The position numbers were made by a program, and so were the translations under genes. From Nitrospirota bacterium (GTDB lineage: Bacteria > Nitrospirota > Thermodesulfovibrionia > Thermodesulfovibrionales > JdFR-88): a stretch of DNA of 21,190 bases. Shown in pieces: positions 7,068 through 14,764 of the stretch. A model generated the notes under the pieces. It was not told where the DNA came from. It did not search any database and worked only from the letters and a program-made list of their open reading frames with translations. The stretch is taken from assembly GCA_021819985.1 (NCBI GenBank), contig JAKAEG010000008.1, positions 1-21,190 of the forward strand. Direction: 5' to 3'. Every line of letters begins with the position of its first letter. Position 1 is the first letter of the stretch.

Positions 7068-7190
7068 ATAAAGCCCCCTTTTTATGACGATGCTTAAGAA
7101 ACAGAATGATGAACATAAAATATCAGAAAAAAGAAAGGAGAGCAACGAATAAATTTGGAATTTTTTGATTTATAGCCACTCGCTATCCAT

Positions 7191-7481
7191 TTAACAGCAG
7201 TTCCCGCTGGTTCCGCTGCATCCGCATGTGGGCTCGCCGCCCGTTATCATGCTTTTAATAAGAGCTGAGGCGCACCCCACGCCTTTACTTACGTTTAGCG
7301 CTCCAAACGCGCAGTTAAGTTCACATGCACCGCATTCCATGCATCTGTCCTTGGCCGCGATAACGACCCGCTTGCCTTCAGCTTTAAAGACTTCATGCGG
7401 GCAGACTTCCATGCACATGCCGCAGCCGGTGCATTTGTCAGTCAGCATCGTTAAGGTGATCCCGCTTGTGATGTATCTCAT
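7191..7481 (-). CDS. hgcB: HgcB, 2[4Fe-4S] ferredoxin of mercury methylation
   Basis: HgcB is the ferredoxin that supplies electrons to the HgcA corrinoid and may hand over Hg(II). The 96-aa product has two cluster motifs: C17-x2-C20-x2-C23-x3-C27-P and C47-M-E-C50-G-A-C53-x3-C57. After them come the extra Cys70 (KGVGCASAL) and a Cys-rich end with C86, C88 and the terminal pair C95-C96, both hallmarks of HgcB rather than ordinary ferredoxins. ATG 7481 overlaps the hgcA stop as ATGA and has GGAGG five bases upstream; the ATG at 7493 is less likely. The close coupling to hgcA supports co-production of the two subunits. Confidence 0.96.
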   Translation of the reverse strand: MRYITSGITLTMLTDKCTGCGMCMEVCPHEVFKAEGKRVVIAAKDRCMECGACELNCAFGALNVSKGVGCASALIKSMITGGEPTCGCSGTSGNCC

Positions 7482-8656
7482 AACAACCTCCATACAAGAA
7501 GCTTGTAAATTGCAAGCAGAACGACGGCCGCCGCCGCGGACGCTATGTAAACAGGCAATGCGGCCTTAAGCTCTTTTTTGACCCCGGATATGCAGGTGAA
7601 CGTGGTCGAGCCGGTAAACTGGAGCGCGGTATAAGAGCTTGCCATCGGGAAGAAAACAAGATCCGCCCAAAAGAGGATATTGGGCCCAATCGGACCTGAA
7701 TAGGGAAAAAAAGCAAATGTCCTGGCGGTAATGACAAAGGCGGCCGCGCCCGTTATCCAGCCCTTGACGGCAAAAGACCTAAACGGGATGAAGGGCAGAA
7801 ACACCGGCACCAGAAATGCCCCGGCCAGCACGGATATCAGGCCGTAAAGAAGAAACGGAAGGCCTCCTGAAATGGCGTCTTTAAAGATGATACCCTGGGG
7901 CGCGAGGCCGAAAATCAATAGAGTGATCAAGGCAAAAAGAGGATATCGCTTCATCGCGGGTATTATCTCCATGGGAGAAAGCGCCAGCCGGTCCAAAACA
8001 CCGAATTTCACTTCCCGCATGTCCCTGTCCGCCTTGTATCCGGCCCTGATGTAAGCCGGGATGTCCTTCGCCCTGACAGGCCCGTAAGAGAGCCTGAACC
8101 CTGTGGCCCTCCGCACCCCGGTTGCGTTCACGCCCGGGGCCCCAAGCTGTGGCAATATGAGTCTTCCCCGTCCGGCCGCCTTTGCCAGGCTGGCGGCGCC
8201 GATACGCTTTATCAGTTCGTCCGTCCCAAAAGTCCCTTTCCCGGCCGCGCACCATACGTTTATGCCCTTCGTGTCCAGCGCCAGTATCCAGGCGTTCATT
8301 CCGTGAAGCTCGCGCCTCAGCATATCGAAGCTGAATTTATAATTGGCGCTCACAAAGATATCAGAGCCCCCATCCGGTCCGATACCCGGCTCGCCCACCG
8401 CGTAAAGCCCCGGCGGCACAGTGTAGCTGTCCCTGAATGAACTTACGCGGCACTTGAATCTGCCCCATAAGTCCTTCCTCGTAAGCTCGGTGGAAACGCG
8501 GCAGACGGGCCCAGCAGGAGTTTGGAGGACCCCGCCGCTCCATTCAGCCTCCAAAGGCTGAGGTATACAGCAGCAAGAGTTTCCGTCACTTTGCCCGGCG
8601 TTCGGTTCGGGAGCCGGTTGTAGTGTAAATTTTATTTCGGACAGTTTGTCAGCCAC
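7478..8656 (-). CDS. hgcA: HgcA, corrinoid methyltransferase of mercury methylation
   Basis: HgcA transfers a methyl group from its corrinoid cofactor to Hg(II), forming methylmercury. The 392-aa protein has a soluble corrinoid-binding domain with the diagnostic cap-helix motif NVWCAAGK at residues 133-140; Cys136 is the expected lower-axial cobalt ligand. A C-terminal half follows with about five membrane helices (roughly 240-257, 266-290, 297-318, 325-342 and 367-388), as in known HgcA. It starts at GTG 8656, with AGAGGTG nine bases upstream inside the end of hgcC. The N-terminus carries an unusual Cys28-Cys29-Cys30 run. The order hgcC-hgcA-hgcB is compact. Identity is essentially certain; activity is inferred from intact motifs. 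Confidence 0.97.
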   Translation of the reverse strand: MADKLSEIKFTLQPAPEPNAGQSDGNSCCCIPQPLEAEWSGGVLQTPAGPVCRVSTELTRKDLWGRFKCRVSSFRDSYTVPPGLYAVGEPGIGPDGGSDIFVSANYKFSFDMLRRELHGMNAWILALDTKGINVWCAAGKGTFGTDELIKRIGAASLAKAAGRGRLILPQLGAPGVNATGVRRATGFRLSYGPVRAKDIPAYIRAGYKADRDMREVKFGVLDRLALSPMEIIPAMKRYPLFALITLLIFGLAPQGIIFKDAISGGLPFLLYGLISVLAGAFLVPVFLPFIPFRSFAVKGWITGAAAFVITARTFAFFPYSGPIGPNILFWADLVFFPMASSYTALQFTGSTTFTCISGVKKELKAALPVYIASAAAAVVLLAIYKLLVWRLL

Positions 8657-8659
8657 TGA

Positions 8660-9034
8660 TCAAAACACCTCTTTTATAATTGGGCCAAGCTGCTCTTTTA
8701 CCATCTGCACCAACTCATCCACCTTTATCAGGGTTATGCAGCAGACCTCTCCATCTTTCTCCCAAGTCGCGATGGCCAGCTTGTCTCCCGCCCCTATCTT
8801 CGCCTTCTCCCTCAATTCCTTCGGCAATACCATCTGCCCGCGCTCATCCACGCTGATTATGGATTCGACCCTGCAGCAGGCCCCCGCTACGCCCCTAGTT
8901 TCGCAGTCACTATTGGAATCACCGCGGTCCCCATTGGAATTGCAACAGCTGCCGCCAGGCGCCGCAGAACCGGTCTTCTTTTGCCCTCGCGCGCTCTTCA
9001 AACCCGATTCCGTCAAATTCTTCGTATTCAGCAT
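8660..9034 (-). CDS. hgcC: HgcC-type AbrB-fold protein associated with hgcAB
   Basis: A small protein of 124 aa whose residues about 57-105 form a SpoVT/AbrB swapped-hairpin domain (SIISVDERGQMVLPKELRE, then GDKLAIATWEKDG). Such domains are normally DNA-binding and dimeric. The N-terminal 55 residues are low-complexity with Cys30-Cys31, Cys44 and Cys53-Cys54; a further Cys98-Cys99 pair lies in the AbrB domain (EVCCITLIK). I recall this combination as the HgcAB-associated protein called HgcC in some annotations. It is first in the hgc operon and ends TGA-TCA before the hgcA GTG. A metal-responsive regulator or a metal-handling accessory are both plausible. ATG 9034 has no Shine-Dalgarno; see the promoter entry. 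Confidence 0.85.
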   Translation of the reverse strand: MLNTKNLTESGLKSARGQKKTGSAAPGGSCCNSNGDRGDSNSDCETRGVAGACCRVESIISVDERGQMVLPKELREKAKIGAGDKLAIATWEKDGEVCCITLIKVDELVQMVKEQLGPIIKEVF

Positions 9035-9040
9035 ATTCTG

Positions 9041-9069
9041 ATTATACTGATTGAATCAGACATTGTAAA
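9041..9069 (-). promoter_or_regulatory. hgcCAB promoter with palindromic operator
   Basis: On the minus strand TTTACA (9069-9064), a 17-base spacer and a perfect TATAAT (9046-9041) form a near-consensus sigma-70 promoter. The spacer contains the palindrome CTGATT-G-AATCAG (9047-9059), and another CTGATT half-site lies at 9038-9043. The predicted transcript would begin about seven bases after the -10 box, at or next to the hgcC ATG (9034), so the mRNA may be leaderless. The operator role, possibly for HgcC itself, is inferred. Confidence 0.65.
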
Positions 9070-9133
9070 TACGGATTTTTGAATTCATCATAGAATATTA
9101 GCCGGTTTTCCGTATGGGCAAATTTTTTCCATG

Positions 9134-9273
9134 GCAGGATGTTGAAAAACCCGGATTTCATTAAAGACGTCATGCCCGAGGTATTAATCGGGCATCCAAT
9201 TTGACTTGTTTTCAAATGGATTCCCGCCTACGCGGGAATGACAGACAAAATCACAATAGAGTTTTTCCACAGC
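9134..9273. repeat. MITE-like repeat with terminal inverted repeats
   Basis: About 140 bases without coding capacity. GATGTTGAAAAAC (9138-9150) and GTTTTTCCACAGC (9261-9273) are inverted repeats matching at 11 of 13 positions. Inside are three nested inverted pairs: ATGCCCGA/TCGGGCAT (9172-9179, 9188-9195), ATTCCCGC/GCGGGAAT (9220-9227, 9232-9239), and ATCCAATTTGA/TCAAATGGAT (9194-9204, 9212-9221). Together they predict a branched fold. It sits between the hgc promoter and hypB. The left end recurs at 21118-21134. A miniature transposable or REP-like element is likely, though no mobilising transposase is seen here. Confidence 0.65.
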
Positions 9274-9355
9274 CCCTAAAAGAGCCGGGCGTTTTACAAT
9301 CTGTTATACTTGACCTTTAAACAAGAAGAAAAAATCCTGGATGAATCGAGGCGCC

Positions 9356-10018
9356 ATGGCAAAGATAAATGTGGTCTCAAAGATTCTCGAAGCGAACGAC
9401 CGGCTTGCCGGAGAAAACCGCAAACTTTTTGCTGAAAAAGGCCTGTTCGTCATAAACCTGATGTCTTCCCCCGGCGCGGGCAAGACCACCGTTATCGAAA
9501 ATACGATCAGGACACTGGGAAATAAAATAAAAATAGGCGTGATCGAAGGCGACATCCAGGGGACAAGCGACGCCGAAAGGATAGGCGCGCTTGGCGTGCC
9601 GGTGGTCCAGATAAACACGGGCGGAGCATGCCACCTGGACGCCAACATGATCAGGGAGGCCCTGACCTCGCTGCCCGTTCCGGAATTGGACCTCCTGATA
9701 ATCGAAAACGTCGGCAATCTTGTATGCCCCGCGGAGTTCGATGTTGGGGAAGACACAAAAGCGATGCTGCTTTCTATTACCGAGGGTGAAGACAAGCCGC
9801 TCAAATACCCCCTTATGTTCCAGGAGTCCAAGGCGCTGTTGATAAACAAAATGGACCTTGCGCCCCATCTGGATGTTGACCTGGAAAAAATAAGGAAGGA
9901 TTCGCGTTCCCTCAACCCCGGATTAAAAATCTTCGAGATATCCGCAAAAAAAGGCGAAGGCATCTCCGGCTGGGCGGACTGGCTTTCCGAAAAGGTCAAG
10001 GAAAAAAGGCGTACATAA
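9356..10018 (+). CDS. hypB: Hydrogenase nickel incorporation GTPase HypB
   Basis: HypB is the cytoplasmic GTPase that, with HypA, inserts nickel into the large subunit of [NiFe]-hydrogenases. The 220-aa product starts INVVSKILEANDRLAGENR, as usual. It has the P-loop SSPGAGKTT (37-45), the metal-site residues Cys92-His93 (GGACHLDANM) and Cys124 (NLVCPAEFD), and the G4 motif NKMD (164-167). There is no His-rich N-terminal extension, so it is the non-storage type. ATG 9356 has GAGG close upstream; ATG 9341, five codons earlier, is possible. It faces hypE with only six bases between the stops, and hypA is absent from the window. Confidence 0.95.
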   Translation: MAKINVVSKILEANDRLAGENRKLFAEKGLFVINLMSSPGAGKTTVIENTIRTLGNKIKIGVIEGDIQGTSDAERIGALGVPVVQINTGGACHLDANMIREALTSLPVPELDLLIIENVGNLVCPAEFDVGEDTKAMLLSITEGEDKPLKYPLMFQESKALLINKMDLAPHLDVDLEKIRKDSRSLNPGLKIFEISAKKGEGISGWADWLSEKVKEKRRT

Positions 10019-10024
10019 TTTTTT

Positions 10025-11080
10025 TCAGCAGATCCTTGGCAGCTGTTCGCCGGAAAGCATATCGAGCATCCTCTCGCCGCCAGCCAGGGTCTCCAAAATT
10101 AGCGATCCCTGCCGGTAGTCTCCCGGCGAAACCACCTCTCCGATGATGGCCGAATCCAGGCCAGCCTCATCATGGCGCATGGTGTCCAATACGTCTTCCG
10201 CAAGCTCCGGCGCGACCACGGCCACCAGAGCGCCCTCGCAAGCCGCATAAAGATGGTCTAGCCCCAAAAGGCCGCACGCGCCCTTTACAGATGGCATTAC
10301 GGGCACGTCTTTTTCTTTTATGACGATCGAAAACCCCGAGTCCACCGCGAACTCCTTCAGCACGGTGGCAAGCCCTCCCCGCGTGGGGTCTCTCATCACC
10401 CGTACAGCGCCCGTATTAGAGAGCATCCGTTTTACAAGACCGTTCAGGGGTTTGGTATCGCTTGCAAGCGGCGGGTCGAAATCTATGCCGTTTCTTCTGG
10501 CCATCACGGAAATCCCGTGTCTGCCCATATCTCCGCTTACGATAACAATGTCGCCAGGCCTGATATTCCGGGGAGACAGGTTTTCCGTTTTTTCATCGAG
10601 GAGGCCTATGCCTGAAGTGTTTATGAATATCCCGTCGCCTTTGCCTTTTTCGACCACCTTGGTGTCGCCGGTGACTATCCGCACACCGGCCTTTTGGGCC
10701 GCGCGAGACATCGATATTATTATTTTTTTCAGGTCCCCGACAGCAAACCCCTCTTCTATTATGAACCCCGCCGAGACCGCCAGGGGCTGCGCGCCCGAAA
10801 CCGCGAGGTCGTTGACGGTGCCGTTTATGGCAAGGTCCCCTATATCGCCACCTTCAAAAAAGAATGGGGAAACCACATAGCTGTCCGTGGTGAAAGCCAG
10901 GCGGGCATTAGGCCAGCTCCCGTTTAGATCGAGGATTGCCGAATCCATAAGCGGCTCCTCCATTTTAAACTCACTGGTAATGATCCCACTTACGAGGTTG
11001 CGCATAAGCCTGCCGCCGCTTCCGTGTCCAAGAAGAATTTTCTCTTTTTCTTCTTCTTTTCCGCTTTCTTTATTTATCAC
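10025..11080 (-). CDS. hypE: Carbamoyl dehydratase HypE
   Basis: HypE takes a carbamoyl group from HypF onto its C-terminal cysteine, dehydrates it with ATP to a thiocyanate and passes cyanide to the HypC-HypD complex for the Fe(CN)2CO centre. The 351-aa protein belongs to the PurM/AIR-synthase fold. It has the glycine loop LLGHGSGG (16-23), the ATP-site stretch FTTDSYVVSP, NGTVNDLAVSGA, TGDTKVV and MRDPTRGGLAT. It ends in the required PRIC, with the acceptor Cys as last residue. The GTG at 11080 overlaps the end of hypD by 11 bases and has GGGAG just upstream. The start region is very Lys/Glu-rich. Confidence 0.96.
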   Translation of the reverse strand: MINKESGKEEEKEKILLGHGSGGRLMRNLVSGIITSEFKMEEPLMDSAILDLNGSWPNARLAFTTDSYVVSPFFFEGGDIGDLAINGTVNDLAVSGAQPLAVSAGFIIEEGFAVGDLKKIIISMSRAAQKAGVRIVTGDTKVVEKGKGDGIFINTSGIGLLDEKTENLSPRNIRPGDIVIVSGDMGRHGISVMARRNGIDFDPPLASDTKPLNGLVKRMLSNTGAVRVMRDPTRGGLATVLKEFAVDSGFSIVIKEKDVPVMPSVKGACGLLGLDHLYAACEGALVAVVAPELAEDVLDTMRHDEAGLDSAIIGEVVSPGDYRQGSLILETLAGGERMLDMLSGEQLPRIC

Positions 11081-12158
11081 GCGGGCTCCCGTACTTGTAA
11101 TAAGCGGCGCAACTGCCTTCGGTGCTTACCATGCAAGCTCCAACCGGATTTTCCGGAGTGCAGCCTTTCCCAAACAACCTGCATTCCACGGGGATCTTCA
11201 GGCCCCGAAGGATCTCTCCGCAGGAACACCCGCCCGCTTCAGGCGATATATCCGGTGAAACCGGCGGCCGGGGCTTAAATATCCTTTCCGCATCCATTGC
11301 CGCCCATTGCTCCCTGAGCCTCAGTCCGCTTCCCGGTATGGAGCCAATCCCTCTCCATTCGACGTCGAAGGGCTCGAAATATTTATCTATCAGCGAGAGC
11401 GCCTTTTGATTTCCAAATTCCTTCACTGCCTTTTTATATGCCACTTCCACCCTCGCCTTTCCGGACGCGATCTGCTCCAGGAGCATAAGGACGCCTTCCA
11501 TGATCTCCTCCGCCTCAAACCCGGTTACTACCGCCGGAATGTGGAACTCTTCAGCCAAAAACCCGTAAGGGCGCGAGCCGATGATCGCGCTTACATGCCC
11601 CGGCAACATGAATCCGTCCAGACCCGCGCGCCCGTCCGAAAGGAGCGCTCTCAACGCCGGGGGCACCACCTTGTGCACGGAATATATGAAGAAGTTATCC
11701 AGCCCGGAAACCTGCGCCATCTCAAGCGCGGCGGCCACAAGCGGGATGGTTGTCTCAAAACCAGTTGCAAAGAAAACTATCTTTCTGTCCCGCTCTTTTT
11801 GGGCCGCGTTTACAGCATCGAGAGGCGAGTAGACCACCCTTATGTCTGCGCCCCCGGCACGCGCCCGGTTAAGCGAACCCATAGTTCCTGGGACCCTCAT
11901 CATATCGCCGAATGTGAGAAGCGATACGCCGGGCCCGTTCGCGATAAGGATCGAGCTGTCTATGTCCTTTCGCGCCGTGACGCACACGGGGCACCCCGGC
12001 CCGGAAATAAAGCTGATGCCGGGAAAAACCCCCCGCAAGCCATGCCGGAAGATGGCCACGGTATGCGTGCCGCAGACCTCCATCAGCTTTACCGGCCTGC
12101 CTATTTTTGCCAGGAGCCTGTTTATGCCGTTTACCAGCCTGTCTACAGGTTTGGTCAT
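11070..12158 (-). CDS. hypD: Hydrogenase iron-cyanide assembly scaffold HypD
   Basis: HypD is a [4Fe-4S] protein that, with HypC, holds the iron while CN and CO ligands are attached. The 362-aa product has all family signatures: CGTHT at 29-33, GPGCPVC with Cys56 and Cys59, FATGFETT around 130-137, and the C-terminal cluster cysteines (GGCSCGEI, VECRLFGKGC, VGACMVSTEGSC). The ATG at 12158 overlaps the hypF stop by four bases, and its own end overlaps the hypE start. The usual partner gene hypC, normally next to hypD, is missing from this operon, so HypC must come from elsewhere. Confidence 0.96.
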   Translation of the reverse strand: MTKPVDRLVNGINRLLAKIGRPVKLMEVCGTHTVAIFRHGLRGVFPGISFISGPGCPVCVTARKDIDSSILIANGPGVSLLTFGDMMRVPGTMGSLNRARAGGADIRVVYSPLDAVNAAQKERDRKIVFFATGFETTIPLVAAALEMAQVSGLDNFFIYSVHKVVPPALRALLSDGRAGLDGFMLPGHVSAIIGSRPYGFLAEEFHIPAVVTGFEAEEIMEGVLMLLEQIASGKARVEVAYKKAVKEFGNQKALSLIDKYFEPFDVEWRGIGSIPGSGLRLREQWAAMDAERIFKPRPPVSPDISPEAGGCSCGEILRGLKIPVECRLFGKGCTPENPVGACMVSTEGSCAAYYKYGSPRDK

Positions 12159-14482
12159 GAGGGGAAAAACCTTTCTTTAACTATAAATGCCTGTCCCAAA
12201 CTTATGCCGCCGTCTCCGGGCGGGACCAGCCTGTTCGTATATACGCTTATCCCTTTCGCCAAAGACAGCCTCCCGATCACCCGTTCGATAAAAAAACGGT
12301 TCTGGAAAACACCTCCGCTCAGCACTATTTTATTTATGCCGGTTTCGGATGCAAGCCTCAGGGCCGTCTCCGACACGGCCCTGGCCATCGTATTATGAAA
12401 TTTTCCGGATATTATTCCAAGCTTTATTCCGAGCGCCTTTTCCCCGATGGCCCGTTCGAACAGAGCGGAGAAATCCAGCTGCCGTCCGCCTTCCATCAGT
12501 TCATAGGGGTATTCCTCTTTTGTGTCCTCCGCGATACTTTCAAGCGCGATTGCCGCCTCGGCCTCGAACGTGTTCGTATCCGCAAGGCCAAGCACGGACG
12601 AGAACGCCTCGAAAACCCTTCCCGCTCCGGAGGACAGGGGGGACAGCTCCGGTTTTTTCGATATGGATATTATCTTTTCCGCCTCCTGCCGTGTATGTCT
12701 GTCAAGAAAAAAACCCGATTTTTGGGCGAGTGTCAATACTTTGTCTTCCGGAAACGCAGCGGCCATAAGGCCCAAAGCCGCCCGCCATGGCTCCCTTACG
12801 GCGGCCTCTGCCCCGGCAAGAGGGATGGGCCTGAAACAAGCGGCCCTTTCAAAACCGTGCGCGTCGGCGATCAGGAACTCTCCGCCCCACAGGGTCCCGT
12901 CCGTTCCATAACCCGTGCCGTCCAGCGCCACGCCTATCACTTTCTCCGTAAGGCCTGTTTCCGCCATCACGGATGCGATATGGGCGTGATGGTGTTGTAC
13001 GGCCATTTTTTGCGGGATGTCCAGCCCAAGGGCCAGATTTGAAGAATGATAGCCAGGATGCATATCGTATCCAAGGGCCTCCGGCTTCATCCTGAAAAGC
13101 CGCATCAGTTTTTCGAGCGTCTCAAGATAGAACGCCTGGGCGCGCGGATTTTCCATGTCTCCTATGTGCTGGCTGACAACCGCTTTATTGTCCTTTGTGA
13201 GCGTGAAGGTATTTTTCAGATCACCGCCCGCGCCCATCACCTGCGGCCCGGCTTTATTTAAATGAATTTGCCCCGGCACATATCCCCTGGACCTCCTGGC
13301 AAAGGCAAAAAAAGCAAAAAATGGCGGCCCGTTATCGGGGGAGACTTCGTACACGACCGAATCGTCCACCCTCGTGTGGATGTCCCGGTCATGAAGGACA
13401 AAGCCGTCCGCAATGCCTGAGAGCCGCTTTACTGCATCCTCATTATCGATGACGATGGGTGCTTCGGATAAATTGCCGCTTGTCATAACAAGCGCATTAA
13501 AAAAATTTTTCATTTCGGGATGATTGAATAATAAATAATGAAGCGGGGTATAAGGGAGCATGAACCCAAGACGGCTGTTTCCGGGAGCAATTGAGGAAGG
13601 CAGGCTGCATTGCTCTTTTCTCCTTAAGAGCACGACCGGCCTTTCAGGTGTAAGGAGTTTTTCTTCCTCCTCAGCAGATGCGTGGCAGAAATTTTTTATA
13701 TCCTCAACCGAGCCTGCCATAAGGGCAAAAGGCTTGTTGCCCCTTTTTTTTCTGCGCCTGAGTTCGGAAACGGCCTTTTCGTTTTCCGCATCGCAGGCCA
13801 GATGGAAACCGCCAAGACCTTTTATGGCGATGATGCCGCCGTTTTTAAGTTTTTTTATTGCAAGCTCCAACGTCGGTTCGGAGAAGGCCTCATCCTGACC
13901 GGGCTTCGCTGAAAGGGCCGGTTTAAACGCAAGTGACGGGCCGCAAACCGGGCAGGCTGACGGCTCCGCATGAAACCGCCTGTTTCCGGGATCCAAATAT
14001 TCGCCCTTGCATTCCGGGCACATTTCAAATACGGACATGGTTGTGTTTTTACGGTCGTACGGGACCTCGCTTATGATGCTGTAACGCGGCCCGCAATTGG
14101 TGCAGTTGATAAACGGGTAGAGATACCGCCTGTCCAGCGGGTCCGCCATTTCACTCAGGCAATCCGGGCAGACAGACACATCGGCGCTTACTGGCGCGGC
14201 GGCGTCTCCCTGCCCATCGCTTTCGATTATCCTGAAGGCGGCATATGCCTTATCTGGCAGCTCCAAAATTTCAATCGCGTCTATGCGGGCAAGCGGCGGG
14301 GCCCCGGCCTTGAGCCTGTCGATGAAACCCAACGGGTCCGCCCCCTCGATTTCTATCAGAACGCCTGCGCCCGTGTTTTGCACGAAACCCTTGAGGTCCA
14401 TCTGCCGGGCGAGCCTGAACACATAGGGGCGAAAGCCCACCCCTTGCACTATTCCCGATACTTTTACGGACACCCGGCCCAT
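12155..14482 (-). CDS. hypF: Carbamoyltransferase HypF
   Basis: HypF makes carbamoyl-adenylate from carbamoyl phosphate and ATP and loads it onto HypE. The 775-aa length is normal. Domains run in order: an acylphosphatase-like domain (VQGVGFRPYVFRLA, about 12-25); two zinc fingers with exact C-x2-C-x18-C-x2-C spacing (Cys105/108/127/130 and 155/158/177/180); a YrdC-like domain (about 200-385, GIIAIKGLGGFHLACDA); and a Kae1-like domain with QHHHAHIAS, DGTGYGTDG and a C-terminal LSGGVFQN. It heads the hypFDE operon and lies downstream of tRNA-Leu on the same strand. The Shine-Dalgarno before ATG 14482 is weak, but the acylphosphatase start supports this choice. Confidence 0.97.
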   Translation of the reverse strand: MGRVSVKVSGIVQGVGFRPYVFRLARQMDLKGFVQNTGAGVLIEIEGADPLGFIDRLKAGAPPLARIDAIEILELPDKAYAAFRIIESDGQGDAAAPVSADVSVCPDCLSEMADPLDRRYLYPFINCTNCGPRYSIISEVPYDRKNTTMSVFEMCPECKGEYLDPGNRRFHAEPSACPVCGPSLAFKPALSAKPGQDEAFSEPTLELAIKKLKNGGIIAIKGLGGFHLACDAENEKAVSELRRRKKRGNKPFALMAGSVEDIKNFCHASAEEEEKLLTPERPVVLLRRKEQCSLPSSIAPGNSRLGFMLPYTPLHYLLFNHPEMKNFFNALVMTSGNLSEAPIVIDNEDAVKRLSGIADGFVLHDRDIHTRVDDSVVYEVSPDNGPPFFAFFAFARRSRGYVPGQIHLNKAGPQVMGAGGDLKNTFTLTKDNKAVVSQHIGDMENPRAQAFYLETLEKLMRLFRMKPEALGYDMHPGYHSSNLALGLDIPQKMAVQHHHAHIASVMAETGLTEKVIGVALDGTGYGTDGTLWGGEFLIADAHGFERAACFRPIPLAGAEAAVREPWRAALGLMAAAFPEDKVLTLAQKSGFFLDRHTRQEAEKIISISKKPELSPLSSGAGRVFEAFSSVLGLADTNTFEAEAAIALESIAEDTKEEYPYELMEGGRQLDFSALFERAIGEKALGIKLGIISGKFHNTMARAVSETALRLASETGINKIVLSGGVFQNRFFIERVIGRLSLAKGISVYTNRLVPPGDGGISLGQAFIVKERFFPS

Positions 14483-14647
14483 GCCGGAAATTCTACTTTA
14501 TTTGCGGAGTTTTTGATAGACAGGGCCAACGGCACTAAATCGATGATAAAAGCTAAGACCCGCAGTTACAGGGCTGCAAACGGAAAGGGAAGGTTTTTTT
14601 AAAAAACTGAGAGACTCTGCTGATTTTTATTTATTGTAAGCGTAAGG

Positions 14648-14732
14648 TGGTGCGAGAGAGGGGATTTGAACCCCTACAGGTTGCCCCACTGGATCCTAAG
14701 TCCAGCGCGTCTGCCAGTTCCGCCACTCTCGC
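14648..14732 (-). tRNA. tRNA-Leu(UAG), CCA encoded
   Basis: The 85-base minus-strand gene has a 7-bp acceptor stem (GCGAGAG with CTCTCGC), an anticodon stem CTGGA/TCCAG with loop CTTAGGA giving anticodon TAG (14698-14696), the long variable arm of a class II tRNA, the T loop TTCAAAT, discriminator A and an encoded CCA (14650-14648). It decodes CUA-type leucine codons. A truncated integrase lies only 33 bases from its 5' end; no duplicated Leu 3' end is found in the window. Confidence 0.95.
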
Positions 14733-14764
14733 TCATTGATTTTAAAGCATTTTTTGCCATTGGG

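Noticed and set aside
7170..7190. Terminator after hgcB
   Set aside because: ATAGC...GCTAT is a weak 5-bp stem and is not followed by a T run on the minus strand.
8660..8662. Possible selenocysteine TGA joining hgcC to hgcA
   Set aside because: A ribosome site and GTG start for hgcA follow at once, and no SECIS-like hairpin is apparent just after the TGA; a normal stop is simpler.
9172..9239. Possible CRISPR repeats
   Set aside because: The repeated-looking units are inverted hairpin arms occurring once each, with no regular spacers.
9304..9999. Minus-strand frame of 231 codons
   Set aside because: Antisense shadow of hypB, whose P-loop and metal motifs are all intact on the plus strand.
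11307..12398. Plus-strand open frame of 363 codons
   Set aside because: It lies antisense to hypD and the end of hypF, both of which are unmistakable; its translation is Arg/His/Pro-rich without domain signs, a by-product of GC-rich codon use.
13970..14602. Plus-strand frame of 210 codons
   Set aside because: Antisense to the hypF N-terminal domains, including both zinc fingers; no plausible domain in this frame.
14560..14640. Terminator downstream of tRNA-Leu
   Set aside because: There is a TTTTTT/AAAAAA tract but the AGAG/CTCT pair beside it has no loop, so no convincing hairpin can form.
14648..14732. tRNA-Leu as proven attachment site of the headless integrase
   Set aside because: The integrase is on the 5' side of the tRNA and no duplicated Leu 3' end is seen in the window; adjacency alone is not enough.
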